From the NCBI GenBank assembly GCA_951812395.1, contig CATOSD010000001.1:1337108-1401107 (forward strand): a stretch of DNA of 64,000 nt, written 5' to 3'. Position numbers and translations under genes: made by a program. Under the pieces are notes generated by a model. The model saw only the letters and a program-made list of their open reading frames with translations. It made no database searches and was not told the DNA's origin. Below, one piece after another: positions 16,445 through 25,668 of this stretch. Origin of the DNA: an uncultured Dehalococcoidia bacterium (GTDB lineage Bacteria > Chloroflexota > Dehalococcoidia > Lucifugimonadales > CATOSD01). The number at the start of each line of letters is the position of its first letter. Position 1 is the first letter of the stretch.

Positions 16445-17170
16445 GTGACGGTGCGGATTGAGCGGCAGGCCGCAAGCAAGCGCCGGCTTCTGCGCTTGCT
16501 CGACGAGCTGGAATGCGGTGGTGAGTACGACCGCACGTTGTATGTGGGACCGGGCGAGCCTGCCGATGCGCGGCTTTCGCGCGCCGCCGACGAGGCGTTG
16601 ACCGCGCTCGCCGCGGACGAGACGGGCGCGGCGGTGTTCGCGGGCGAGGGACTGGCGGTTGCCGTGGCCCCGCCGTTTCCGCTGGGCACTTCCGGCGCGC
16701 AGGAGGGCTTCGATGCCGCACCGCTGCGCGAGCTGATGGGCCGCGAACTGGTCGTGGGCGTGGTGCTGTTGCGGCTGGGGCGCTACGCCGTGGGAGTGTT
16801 GCGCGGCGAGACACTGGCGGCGTCTAAGACGGACACGCGACACGTGAAGAGCCGCCACCGCAAGGGAGGCTCGTCGCAGCGCCGGTTCGAGCGCAGCCGG
16901 GAGAGGCTGGTGCGCGAGCTCTTCGACAAGGCGTGCGAGGTTACGCGGCAAATCTTCTCGCCGTATGAAACGTCGATGGACCACATACTGATGGGCGGAG
17001 AGCGTCACACGTTGCGCGCGTTCGCCGAGCGTTGCGACTACCTGCGGCGCAAACGGAGCAAGACGCTGTCCCGAGTGCTTAGCGTTCATTCGCCCAATCA
17101 CGTCGCGATCTCCCGCATAGCGCGGGAGGTCTGGCAGAGCCGGGTGGTGTTCGCATCCGAGGAGAGGTGA
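16445..17170 (+). CDS. Vms1/ANKZF1-like peptidyl-tRNA release protein (acVLRF1 type)
   Basis: The motif KSRHRKGGSSQRRFERSRE near residues 130-150 matches the VLRF1 catalytic loop, in which a Gln after a Gly-rich turn releases peptide from peptidyl-tRNA. Proteins with this domain (eukaryotic Vms1, archaeal and bacterial acVLRF1) act in ribosome rescue. The rest is a compact eRF1 domain 2-like fold with an N-terminal helical region and a C-terminal basic segment (CDYLRRKRSKTLSR). The start GTG 16445 is chosen for GGAG at 16431 and for codon use. The stop overlaps the following S51 peptidase start. Confidence 0.72.
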   Translation: MTVRIERQAASKRRLLRLLDELECGGEYDRTLYVGPGEPADARLSRAADEALTALAADETGAAVFAGEGLAVAVAPPFPLGTSGAQEGFDAAPLRELMGRELVVGVVLLRLGRYAVGVLRGETLAASKTDTRHVKSRHRKGGSSQRRFERSRERLVRELFDKACEVTRQIFSPYETSMDHILMGGERHTLRAFAERCDYLRRKRSKTLSRVLSVHSPNHVAISRIAREVWQSRVVFASEER

Positions 17171-17859
17171 ATGTCGCGATGTCAGGGGCTGTAGCGCTTG
17201 TGGGCGGAGACGAGTTCAGGCAGGGCTGCGAGGAAATGGACCGCGCCGTCCTGGAGGCGTCGGGCGTATCCGAGCCGACGCTGCTCGTGCTGCCGACAGC
17301 GGCGGCGCGAGAGAATCCGGCGCTTGCGGCGGCTAACGGTGTACGCTACTTCGCGGTGCTGGGCGCGGATGCCGACGCGCTGATGGTGCTGGACTCGGAC
17401 GACGCGAACGATGCGGGACTGCTGGCGCCGCTGGAGTCGGCTGACGTGGTGTATCTCACGGGAGGCAGCCCCGCGCACCTGCTGGACGTCCTGAGCGGCT
17501 CGCTGCTGCTGGAGCGGATGCTGGAGGCGCACCGGCGCGGCGCGGTGCTGGCGGGGTCGAGCGCGGGGGCGATGGTGCTGGGGGAGTGGATGCGCTTCCG
17601 GGGCTGGCGGCGGGCGCTGGGCGTCGTGCCTGGGGTGGCGGTTCTGCCTCACCACGAGCGGGCCGACCCGGACGCTATCGCGGCGGAGCTTGCGGAATCG
17701 GCTCCGGAAGGCGTGTCGGCGCTGGGCATCGACGGCAAGACGGGGTGCCTGGGGAGGCCGAGGGAGTGGCTCGTGGTGGGGGACGGCGGCGTTACGCTGT
17801 ATCGCGGCGGGGAGTGGAGGCGGTACGTATCCGGTGAGCGTGCGGAATTGGGATTGTAG
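17167..17859 (+). CDS. Peptidase S51 / cyanophycinase-like protein
   Basis: 230 residues with the class I glutamine-amidotransferase-like fold of the S51 family (aspartyl dipeptidase, cyanophycinase). The nucleophile elbow is GSSAGAMVLG near residues 130-139; YLTGGSP provides the expected Gly-rich strand, and a later His (LPHHERAD) is a triad candidate. Substrate cannot be told. It is cytoplasmic (no signal). GTG 17167 overlaps the stop of the release-factor-like gene by four bases; ATG 17179 is an alternative. Confidence 0.8.
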   Translation: MNVAMSGAVALVGGDEFRQGCEEMDRAVLEASGVSEPTLLVLPTAAARENPALAAANGVRYFAVLGADADALMVLDSDDANDAGLLAPLESADVVYLTGGSPAHLLDVLSGSLLLERMLEAHRRGAVLAGSSAGAMVLGEWMRFRGWRRALGVVPGVAVLPHHERADPDAIAAELAESAPEGVSALGIDGKTGCLGRPREWLVVGDGGVTLYRGGEWRRYVSGERAELGL

Positions 17860-17892
17860 AAGGAGAAAGACGATCGAACGCGTGGTAATGGC

Positions 17893-17935
17893 GACCGCTT
17901 TAGATTCCTCGGTTGCGCTCCGCTCGGAATGACAG
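17893..17935. repeat. Second dispersed repeat type (TTTAGATTCCTCGG...CGGAATGAC)
   Basis: GCTTTAGATTCCTCGG, TGCGCTCCGCTCGGAATGAC. Related copies lie at 28604 and 30578. It is an imperfect palindrome unrelated to the CCCCCATCC family. Confidence 0.65.
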
Positions 17936-17955
17936 ATAGAATGGCGGGCCTTTTG

Positions 17956-18340
17956 CCCCCATCCCATCCCTTCGACAGGCTCAGGGCAGGCTCTTGCTCC
18001 ATCGAGGGCTGACAGGGGTAGTTATTGGGAAATCACGGCGGTTGGGTTCCGTTTGGCGCCCCCATCCTAACCTTCCCCCTGCGAGGGGGAAGGGACAGTT
18101 CGCGCCGCCATCCCTTCGACAGGCTCAGGGCAGGCTCTTTCCCCTGTGAGGGCTGAGACAGGGGTAGCTATTGGGAAATCACGGCGGTTGGCTTCCGTTT
18201 GGCGCCCCCATCCTAACCTTCCCCCTGCGAGGGGGAAGGGACAGTTCGCGCCGCCATCCCTTCGGCAGGCTTAGGGCAGGCTCTTTCCCCTGTGAGGGGC
18301 AAGGGATAGTTTGAAGGACACCTGCCTCTGTGAGCTCAGG
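17956..18340. repeat. Repeat array with a 146-bp tandem duplication
   Basis: Alternating copies of the dispersed family. A unit of 146 bases starting GGGGTAG at 18015 is repeated from 18161, the copies differing at only a few positions over about 138 bases. Each unit contains a TATTGGGAAATCACGGCGG stretch, one short palindrome and one CAGGCTCAGGG segment; the AGGGCTGACAGGGGTAG module precedes both. A decayed copy follows to 18340. No gene is supported between 17860 and 18443. Confidence 0.85.
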
Positions 18341-18443
18341 GCACGCACAGGGCCAGGCCCTACGGCGTGGGAGGGGAAGTGATTGACCTGCCACGGGCGA
18401 CGGGGTAGCCTTTTGCCATTATGAGCGGCGCTTCGGGTTTGGC

Positions 18444-20642
18444 ATGAGCGGCACGTCGCCAGGTGCATGGGCGCTGGCGTACGCCTGCGGCCTGTGGTTC
18501 GCGGTCGCCGTTACGTTTCCGGCGGTGCTGCTTGTCGCGCGTGATGTAGAGCGAGACGCCTCGGGGCAGAGCGCCTTACACGCGGACCTCCAACGCTATT
18601 GCGACCTGCTGACCTCGGGCGACAATGCCTACGTGGGCACGCGCCAGCGAGAGTACCTGCTGAGTGAGCTTGCCTCACCGCTGGTGTCGTCTCGATTCTG
18701 GACCGTCACCCACCAGATCGCGCTCGCGAACGACTACCTGCGCTTCGGAGAGACGGGGGAGGCGGTGGCGACGCTGGAGCGGGCGCTGGAGCAGACGGGC
18801 GATAGCGAGGCGGAGCGGAATTACAGGGCGAAGCTACTCGATGCGCTGGCGGTGGCGCATCTGAAGCAGGGCGAGCTTGCCAACTGCCTGACGCCCGCCG
18901 GCGGGCTAGTGTGCGCGCTGCCGCTCGATCCGGCGTACTCGCACGACAGACGTGACGGGTCGACGGGAGCCGTCGCGCGGCTGCGAGAGCTGCTGGCAAT
19001 AGAGCCGGACAATCTCAAGGCGCGTTGGCTGCTCAACGTCGCGCACATGACGCTGGGCAGCTATCCCGGCGGCGTGGATCCTGCCTATCTTGTGCCGCGG
19101 GAGTTTCTGGATCCGGGCATACCGTTCCAGAAGTTCGAGGATGTTGCGGCACCAGCCGGTCTGTACAGGATCGACCTGGCAGGGGGCGCGATCATGGATG
19201 ACTTCGATAACGACGGGCTGCTGGACGTGATGTCGTCGTCGTGGCATCCGTGCGAGCCGGTGAGCTACCACCGGAATCTGGGCGACGGGACGTTCGCCGA
19301 CGACACGGAGCGCGCCGGGCTGAACGGTCAGACGGGCGGGCTGAACATTGTGCAGGCTGACTACGACAACGACGGGCTGACGGACGTTCTCATCATTCGC
19401 GGCGGCTGGCTGCTGGAGGACGGCCAGATGCGAATGTCGCTGCTGCGCAACACAGGCGGCGGCTTCGTCGACGTGACGCGCGAGGCGGGGCTCGGGCCGC
19501 CGGACTATCCGAGCCAGAGCGCCGCGTGGGCCGATTACGACGGCGACGGGGACCTGGACCTGTTCTCGTGCAGCGAGTCCATGCCGGACATCGGGGGCGG
19601 GATGAAGTACCCGAGCCGGCTGTACCGCAACGACGGCGGGCGCTTCACCGACGTGGGGGAGTCCGCCGGCGTAACCAACATGCGCTACTGCAAGGGCAGC
19701 GCGTGGGGCGACTACAACGGCGACGGCGCGCCGGACCTGTACGTGTCCAACTTTGGGCATCTCAACCGCCTGTATCGCAACGAGGGGGACGGGCGCTTCG
19801 AGGATGTGGCCCCGGAGCTCGGCGTCGCGGAGCCGATCAGGAGTTTTGCAACCTGGTTCTGGGACTACAACAACGACGGTCGGCTCGACCTGTTCGTCGC
19901 GGGATACGGAGCCGAGATAGCGGATGTCGCGGCCGACTACCTGGGTCTGCCGAACGATGGCGCGCGTCCAAGGCTGTACCGCAACGACGGGCAGGGCGGC
20001 TTCGCCGACGTGACGCGCGATGCCGGGCTGCACCGCGTCCACCTGACGATGGGGGCGAACTTCGGGGACCTGGACAACGACGGTTTCCCGGACGTGTACC
20101 TGGGCACCGGATGGCCGTCATTCGACGCCATAGGACCCAACGTGATGTATCGCAACAGCGAGGGCCTGCGATTCGAGGACGTGACGTTTTCCGGCGGGTT
20201 CGGCCACGTGCAGAAGGGGCACGGCATAGCGTTCGGCGACTACGACGGCGACGGCGACCAGGACCTGTTCGCGCAGATGGGCGGCTTCTATCCTGGGGAC
20301 GCGTTCGCGAACACGCTGTACCGCAATCCGGGCAACGGCAACCGCTGGCTCTCTGTGCGGCTTTTGGGCACGGCCTCGAACCGGTCGGCCATCGGGGCGG
20401 TCGTGCGGGTGGGGGTCGAGACGCCGGAGGGGCCCAGGGACGTGTACGCGCACGTGGGTAGCGGTGGGAGCTTCGGCGGGTCGAGCCTGGAGCAGGAAAT
20501 GGGACTGGGCCGGGCGAGCCGCGTGGTGTCGCTGAGCGTGCGTTGGCCGAGCGGGCTGGAGCAGGTTTTTCGCGACGTGCCACTGGACGCCCGGTTGGAG
20601 ATTGTGGAGGGTGAGTCCGAATTCAGGGTCGTGACTCGGTGA
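18444..20642 (+). CDS. FG-GAP/VCBS beta-propeller protein with C-terminal ASPIC/UnbV domain
   Basis: 732 residues: a single N-terminal membrane helix (about 8-35) acting as anchor or uncleaved signal, a helical TPR-like region (about 60-220), then at least seven FG-GAP units with calcium-loop sequences such as DDFDNDGLLDV, ADYDGDGDLDLF and GDYDGDGDQDLF, and an ASPIC/UnbV domain at the end (SIRWPSG-like SVRWPSGLEQ). Proteins of this build are exported and may bind carbohydrate or protein; no enzyme site is seen. ATG 18444. The next gene overlaps by four bases and has the same build, so the two likely form a unit. Confidence 0.85.
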   Translation: MSGTSPGAWALAYACGLWFAVAVTFPAVLLVARDVERDASGQSALHADLQRYCDLLTSGDNAYVGTRQREYLLSELASPLVSSRFWTVTHQIALANDYLRFGETGEAVATLERALEQTGDSEAERNYRAKLLDALAVAHLKQGELANCLTPAGGLVCALPLDPAYSHDRRDGSTGAVARLRELLAIEPDNLKARWLLNVAHMTLGSYPGGVDPAYLVPREFLDPGIPFQKFEDVAAPAGLYRIDLAGGAIMDDFDNDGLLDVMSSSWHPCEPVSYHRNLGDGTFADDTERAGLNGQTGGLNIVQADYDNDGLTDVLIIRGGWLLEDGQMRMSLLRNTGGGFVDVTREAGLGPPDYPSQSAAWADYDGDGDLDLFSCSESMPDIGGGMKYPSRLYRNDGGRFTDVGESAGVTNMRYCKGSAWGDYNGDGAPDLYVSNFGHLNRLYRNEGDGRFEDVAPELGVAEPIRSFATWFWDYNNDGRLDLFVAGYGAEIADVAADYLGLPNDGARPRLYRNDGQGGFADVTRDAGLHRVHLTMGANFGDLDNDGFPDVYLGTGWPSFDAIGPNVMYRNSEGLRFEDVTFSGGFGHVQKGHGIAFGDYDGDGDQDLFAQMGGFYPGDAFANTLYRNPGNGNRWLSVRLLGTASNRSAIGAVVRVGVETPEGPRDVYAHVGSGGSFGGSSLEQEMGLGRASRVVSLSVRWPSGLEQVFRDVPLDARLEIVEGESEFRVVTR

Positions 20643-22717
20643 GGACCGCCGTTGCCGTGGTTTGGCTGGCGCTCGCTGTGGTGTTGGCATCGGCGTGCGG
20701 GGGCGAATCGTCGCCCGTCGAGACTGAGGAGCCAGCGTCGCACGTGACGCCGTTCGTGAACGTGGCGCCGACCGCGCTCAAGGATGGCCACGAGGTGTGG
20801 AACGACCGCCCCGGAGTGGCGATCTTCGACTATGACCGCGACGGCGACCTGGACCTGTACGTTACGGCGGAGATGGGACACGCCAACTGGCTGTACCGGA
20901 ACGAGGGCGACGGAACGTTTTCGAACGTGGCGAGGAGCGCGGGGGTGATGGCGGTGGACAGCCATAGCACCGGCGCGGTGGCCTGCGACCTGGACAACGA
21001 CGGCTACCAGGACCTGTACGTGGGCGCGTGGGGGAGCCGCACCGACGGGCTGGACTTCCGGTCGCCGAGCGAGGGGCAGGGCAACCGCGACAGCCTGTTC
21101 CGCAACAACGGCGACGGCACGTTCACCGACGTCACGGTGTCCGCGTTCGGCGAGGCGGTCAACGTGCGTTCAGCATCCAGCGCGGCGTGCGCGGACGTGG
21201 ACGGCGACGGCTGGCTGGACCTGTACGTGGCGAACGTGGGGGCGGACGACTTCCGGACGTTCGACTCGGCGGGCCACCCGGGCCATTACAACATGTTGTA
21301 CCGCAACCTGGGGGAGATGACCTTCGAGGAGATAGGCGAGTCGTCGGGGGTGCGAGGCGAGCAGATCTCGATGCGGGACCACGCGGGGCTACCCATCACC
21401 TTTGAGGACCCGGAGACGGGCGAGCGTTTCGAGGGATATGATCCGACCAGGACGGACCGACTGGGCAACCGCGTCGGGGAGCCGACCGGGCAGACGCACG
21501 CGGCGCTGTTTTTCGATTACGACGACGACGGAGACCCTGACCTGTGGATCGCCAACGATGGCGACCGGCTGCACCTGTACCGCAACGACACGGCCGGGGT
21601 GCGAGTGCGGTTCACGCCGGTGGCAAAGCCGATGGGGATCGACCAGGTCGGGTCGTGGATGGGGTTCGCGGTGGGCGACGTGGACGGCGACGCGGACCTG
21701 GACGTGTTCGCGGCGAACATCGGCTATCATCCGCTGTTGAGGCCGCCACCGCTCGAACCGGTCGGGGTGTGCTCGTACCACCACAGGTTCGCGTGGGGCA
21801 CGTGCAGTCACGCGCTGCTGCGGAATGACGGGCCGGGCGGCACGACGGGCGACGGAGTGCGGGGGCTGTTCGTGGACGTGGCGCCGTCGACGCGGGTTTC
21901 GCCGAGTCCGCTCTTGCCGCCGGAGGCGCTGGACCCGGGGGCGATCCATCCGCTGTTCGAGGCGCCGACGGGTCTGCAGGCCTACGACTTCGGGTTCGGG
22001 GCGACGTTCTTCGACTACGACAACGATGGCGACCAGGACCTGTACTGGCTGGGGTCTACGGTGGCGCGCGGCGAGGCGCTGGGAGGCGACGCCTTTCCTG
22101 GCGCGGGAAGGATGCTGGAGGGCGACGGGCGCGGCGGCTTCGAGGATATCACGGTGCGGGCGCATCTGCTGGACATCGACCGGGTGAAGTACGAGGAGCT
22201 GTTCACGAGCGAGCGGTCGCTGGAGGCGCGACGCATCAGCAGAAGATTCCACGAGAACGGGAAGGGTCTGGCGCACGGCGACCTGAACGGAGACGGCTAC
22301 GTGGACCTGGTGGGGGTGAACAGCAGCGGCCCGAAGCTGTTTGGCGACGAGACGATGGACATACCGGGTCCTGTGTTCGTGTGGATGAACGGCGGCGGCG
22401 CCAACCGCTGGCTGACGCTGCGGCTGCGTGGACGGATGGCTAAGGACGGAACGGGCAGCAATGCGGACGGCGTCGGGGCGCGGGTGTACGTTACGACGAG
22501 TCCGCCGGGGCAGGAGTGGCAGCTGGTGCAGGTGCAGGAGGTGCGGGCGGGTTCGAGCTACCTGTCGATGGACAGCGTGGACCTGGAGTTCGGGCTGGGC
22601 GAGTCGGCGGTGGCGGACAGTATCGAGATACGCTGGCCGAGCGGTAGGGTCCAGACGCTGACCTACGTGGAGGCGGGCCGGGTGCTGGTGGTGGAGGAGC
22701 CGGCGGGCGGGGGGTAG
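20639..22717 (+). CDS. FG-GAP/ASPIC-UnbV repeat lipoprotein
   Basis: 692 residues. Lipoprotein signal with lipobox VLASAC (Cys about 20), then FG-GAP units with calcium loops (FDYDRDGDLDLY, CDLDNDGYQDLY, VDVDGDGWLDLY, FDYDDDGDPDLW, GDVDGDADLDVF, FDYDNDGDQDLY) and a C-terminal UnbV domain with the EIRWPSGRVQT signature. It should sit on the outer face of the cytoplasmic membrane. GTG 20639 overlaps the stop of the preceding paralogue. A Cys-bearing insertion (VGVCSYHHRFAWGTC) interrupts the propeller near residues 375-395. Confidence 0.85.
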   Translation: MRTAVAVVWLALAVVLASACGGESSPVETEEPASHVTPFVNVAPTALKDGHEVWNDRPGVAIFDYDRDGDLDLYVTAEMGHANWLYRNEGDGTFSNVARSAGVMAVDSHSTGAVACDLDNDGYQDLYVGAWGSRTDGLDFRSPSEGQGNRDSLFRNNGDGTFTDVTVSAFGEAVNVRSASSAACADVDGDGWLDLYVANVGADDFRTFDSAGHPGHYNMLYRNLGEMTFEEIGESSGVRGEQISMRDHAGLPITFEDPETGERFEGYDPTRTDRLGNRVGEPTGQTHAALFFDYDDDGDPDLWIANDGDRLHLYRNDTAGVRVRFTPVAKPMGIDQVGSWMGFAVGDVDGDADLDVFAANIGYHPLLRPPPLEPVGVCSYHHRFAWGTCSHALLRNDGPGGTTGDGVRGLFVDVAPSTRVSPSPLLPPEALDPGAIHPLFEAPTGLQAYDFGFGATFFDYDNDGDQDLYWLGSTVARGEALGGDAFPGAGRMLEGDGRGGFEDITVRAHLLDIDRVKYEELFTSERSLEARRISRRFHENGKGLAHGDLNGDGYVDLVGVNSSGPKLFGDETMDIPGPVFVWMNGGGANRWLTLRLRGRMAKDGTGSNADGVGARVYVTTSPPGQEWQLVQVQEVRAGSSYLSMDSVDLEFGLGESAVADSIEIRWPSGRVQTLTYVEAGRVLVVEEPAGGG

Positions 22718-23340
22718 GGACTTTGGGGGCGCTGAGAGCGTCCTGTGGCGAGGATTTCGCGGAAAGTGCTCCAAACTGCTCAATGCTGCGCATTTCGTAG
22801 CTGAGGGGCTGTCCCAGGATATACCGGATGGTGTGTCTGACTGCGACTTTTGGGGGACATTCCGTGACAAAACGGGAGTCCGCCGGGGCCTGGTTGGGGG
22901 CGCCTGGATGCACGGTAACAGGTGCGACTGCCGCAGGTGGCTGCGGGGGTGGGTGACGTGGGCTGGTGGCAGGTCGGTCCTTTGTTGGGGAAAGCGTAGC
23001 ACGGGTGTGCGGGTGGGGTCAAGGGGGGTGTGGCGCGCTGCTCGAAGGGCGTTGGGGGTGGGAGGAAATGGAGCGCCGGGTTGGCGTGTGGGGGGCAGGC
23101 GCGTGGCGCTGGGGTGACGTGGGTGGGGACTCGGTGGGGCGGGTTTGGGGCGGAATTTTGGGGGGTGAGATGGGATGGCGCGGACGATTTGGGGGCGAGG
23201 GTTGGTGTGGGATGGGGATGGGCTGGGGTTGGGTTCCGGCCTCGCATAAGTTGACAGGCTGCTGGCGAGCAGTGCACTTGAGTTGAGCGTAGCACATTGC
23301 GGCTTGGGGACGCGAGAAGTTTCCTTCCAAGGAGATTGAA
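22718..23340. other. Intergenic region with a long G-rich, strand-asymmetric tract
   Basis: No gene is supported. From about 22930 to 23240 the plus strand is extremely G-rich, with many runs of 3-7 G separated by short T/C/A spacers, a pattern able to form several G-quadruplexes. The open frames on both strands here are low-complexity artefacts. A TTGACA at 23251 lacks a convincing -10 box. Confidence 0.6.
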
Positions 23341-23622
23341 ATGGAGTACAGAGGGAATCTGGATGGGCCGAAGACACGTGCAGAGTGGGAAGCTCGGAAG
23401 GCACATACGAGCGCGGTAGGCGCCAGACGAATAGCGGCGAATCCGAAAGTGCGCCAGAAGTTCGTGGCGGCGATGAAAAGTCATGGCATATTTTCTCGCA
23501 AGAGCTGGGCGCGATTCATAAGCGAAGTGAGAGAAGATGTGAACAACGAAGTGCTGTCCGAGGACACTCGTAAGCGCCTAAGGGTGTACAGGAAGGACGA
23601 TCCCGAGAGGCCACTAGGATAG
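23341..23622 (+). CDS. Hypothetical small basic protein
   Basis: 93 residues, rich in Arg/Lys (KARKAHTSAVGARRIAANPK-like stretch and VRQKFVAAMKSHGIFSRK). ATG 23341 follows AAGGAG at good spacing, so it is a real gene by its ribosome site. Base composition is less GC-rich than the preceding genes. It lies just before the type III R-M locus; a link is possible but not shown. No family recognised. Confidence 0.6.
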   Translation: MEYRGNLDGPKTRAEWEARKAHTSAVGARRIAANPKVRQKFVAAMKSHGIFSRKSWARFISEVREDVNNEVLSEDTRKRLRVYRKDDPERPLG

Positions 23623-23699
23623 CGCGAGAGGTATGACCTATGCCCGACGGGGCTAAGGCATCTGATTACATCTAGCATGTGACATGTGAGCGCCTTGAT

Positions 23700-23728
23700 T
23701 TGACGCCCTGCGCCCCCGTTAGTACCAT
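23700..23728 (+). promoter_or_regulatory. Putative promoter of the R-M/MazEF operon
   Basis: TTGACG (23700-23705), 17 bases, TACCAT (23723-23728), 44 bases before mod. Confidence 0.4.
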
Positions 23729-23772
23729 TGGCCCAGCCCGCCGGGGCGATACTCTGAGCCGGAGACCCAGTT

Positions 23773-25392
23773 ATGCCTACGCTCGAGTTTAAGGGCAAGT
23801 ACCACATCTACGCGCACCACCACAGCGTTCCCTACCGCCCGCTGGTGCTCGACGCCGAACGCTCCCTCAACCCGGCCGACGCCGACGACAATCTCATCAT
23901 CCACGGCGACAACCTTCACGCGCTCAAGGCGCTGTTGCCCCGCTACGCCGGCAGGGTGAAGTGCATCTACATAGACCCCCCCTACAACACCGGCAATGAG
24001 GGCTGGGTGTACAACGACAACGTCAACAGCCCGCTCATGAAGCAGTGGCTAAAAGAGAACAGCCCCGTCGACGGCGAGGACCTGGAACGCCACGACAAAT
24101 GGCTGTGCATGATGTGGCCGCGCCTTCACCTACTCAAGGAACTGCTGTCAGAGGACGGTGTGATTTTCGTGTCAATCGACGACAACGAGCAGCACCACCT
24201 ACGCATGATTATGGACGAGATTTTTGGGGAAGCATCCTTCAGGAATGGGATCGTTGTTCGGCGTGGCACAAAAAACGTGCAATCTCAGTTTGAAACAATC
24301 GAATCCCTTTCAACTGGACACGACTCAGTCCTGTTGTACAGCAAGAGTTCAGACTTACGTCTGCCCAAGTTGATGACTATAGGTAATGAAGAATCTCCCG
24401 GAAAATGGGACACCTTTTGGCGCAGCACAGACAGACACACTATGAGGTACGAGTTGTTTGGCGTACGCCCGGAAAGGGGCCAATGGAGGTGGGCGGAAGG
24501 CCGGGCTCTAAGTGCCAAGCATAACTATGAGGTGTTCTGTGCCGATTACGAGCCAGAGTATACACTTGATGAGTATTTCGCGCTTATCAAGCAAGAAGAA
24601 GGGCAAGACTTGGACTTTGTCAGGTTAGGCCCTGACCAGACTGTCCAGTACTATGTACCGCCAAGAAACTACAGAGTTGTCTCTGATATGTGGATGGATC
24701 TGAGGACAGCAGGCAGGCTAACCGACTTCCCACACGAAAAGCACGAAGAGGTCTTAAAGAGAATCATCCAGTGGACGACAGATTGGGATTCGGTTGTCCT
24801 CGACTCGTTCGCTGGCAGCGGCACAACAGCCCATGCGGTGCTCGCGCTGAACAAGGAAGACGGCGGTAATCGCAAGTTCATCATGGTGGAGTGCGAGGAC
24901 TACGCAGACAGTATCACGGCCGAGCGCGTGCGCCGCGTCATCAATGGCGTGCCGGGCGCGCGGGACGAGGCGTTGCGCGAAGGAACCGGCGGATCGTTCA
25001 CATACTGCACGCTAGGCGAGCCCGTAGAACTGGAAGCGATGCTCACCGGCGAGGCGCTGCCGACGTACTCGGCATTGGCCGCCTACCTGCTGCACACGGC
25101 GTCGGGCATATCCGCCGGCAGCGCGAGCCTGGAGTCACAAAACGACGACGGCCTCTTCTACACCAACGGCGACACAGACTACTACCTGCTCTACAATCCC
25201 GACGTTGACTGGTTGTCCGGCAACGAGGGGATGCTCAACGAGGCGCGGGCTAAGAGTATAAGCGCGGCCAGCCGCGGCGAAGGCAGAAAGGCGATAGTAT
25301 TCGGCCCGGGCAAATACATGGGCCAGCGCGACCTCACGTCTATGGGCATCACCTTCTGCCAGTTGCCCTACCAGATGCACGGCGCGAGTTAA
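23773..25392 (+). CDS. mod: Type III restriction-modification methyltransferase subunit (Mod)
   Basis: N6-adenine methyltransferase that recognises the asymmetric site and serves both modification and restriction. The catalytic motif IV DPPYNTG (about residues 68-74) precedes the AdoMet motif I FAGSGTT (about 347), the beta-group order typical of Mod. The segment between (residues about 155-310) is the target-recognition region and is AT-richer than its surroundings, as usual for exchanged recognition domains. 539 residues. No simple-sequence repeat suggesting phase variation was seen. The antitoxin gene begins about 33 bases downstream and res ends the operon. Confidence 0.92.
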   Translation: MPTLEFKGKYHIYAHHHSVPYRPLVLDAERSLNPADADDNLIIHGDNLHALKALLPRYAGRVKCIYIDPPYNTGNEGWVYNDNVNSPLMKQWLKENSPVDGEDLERHDKWLCMMWPRLHLLKELLSEDGVIFVSIDDNEQHHLRMIMDEIFGEASFRNGIVVRRGTKNVQSQFETIESLSTGHDSVLLYSKSSDLRLPKLMTIGNEESPGKWDTFWRSTDRHTMRYELFGVRPERGQWRWAEGRALSAKHNYEVFCADYEPEYTLDEYFALIKQEEGQDLDFVRLGPDQTVQYYVPPRNYRVVSDMWMDLRTAGRLTDFPHEKHEEVLKRIIQWTTDWDSVVLDSFAGSGTTAHAVLALNKEDGGNRKFIMVECEDYADSITAERVRRVINGVPGARDEALREGTGGSFTYCTLGEPVELEAMLTGEALPTYSALAAYLLHTASGISAGSASLESQNDDGLFYTNGDTDYYLLYNPDVDWLSGNEGMLNEARAKSISAASRGEGRKAIVFGPGKYMGQRDLTSMGITFCQLPYQMHGAS

Positions 25393-25425
25393 GTAGAACA
25401 CCCAAAATAACTGGAGGTGAGCACC

Positions 25426-25668
25426 TTGAAGGCTCGAATAGACAAGTGGGGCGACAACCTGGCAATTCAAATACCCCAGTCTCTGGCGTCACAGGTTGGC
25501 CTTGAGGTAGATGCCGAAGTCGAGTTGACCGCTGGGGAAGGCCAGTTGGTTGTTACATTGAGCAAGCGGGCCAAATCCAGGCTGGACATCCTTCTGGAGG
25601 GCGTAACCGAAGAGAACTTGCACGGCGAGGTGGATACTGGACGACCCGTAGGGAAAGAGGTGTGGTGA
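25426..25668 (+). CDS. mazE: MazE-like antitoxin (AbrB fold)
   Basis: 80 residues with the swapped-hairpin AbrB/MazE fold pattern: MKARIDKWGDNLAIQIP, then SQVGLEVDAEVELTAG. The C-terminal tail (about 50-80) is acidic and would wrap the toxin. TTG 25426 is preferred, GGAGG lying 8 bases before it; GTG 25417 is in frame but lies on the ribosome site. It overlaps mazF by seven bases. Confidence 0.85.
   Translation: MKARIDKWGDNLAIQIPQSLASQVGLEVDAEVELTAGEGQLVVTLSKRAKSRLDILLEGVTEENLHGEVDTGRPVGKEVW

Noticed and set aside
14436..16814. 792-codon minus-strand open frame opposite the hydrolase-domain gene
   Set aside because: Antisense shadow; no ribosome site and composition is that of reversed codons.
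17956..18340. Possible CRISPR or regulatory array
   Set aside because: Units are copies of the dispersed family with a tandem duplication, not evenly spaced repeats with unique spacers.
21389..23404. 671-codon minus-strand open frame ending over the G-rich tract
   Set aside because: Pro/His/Arg-rich; product of the G-rich plus strand and the antisense of an FG-GAP gene.
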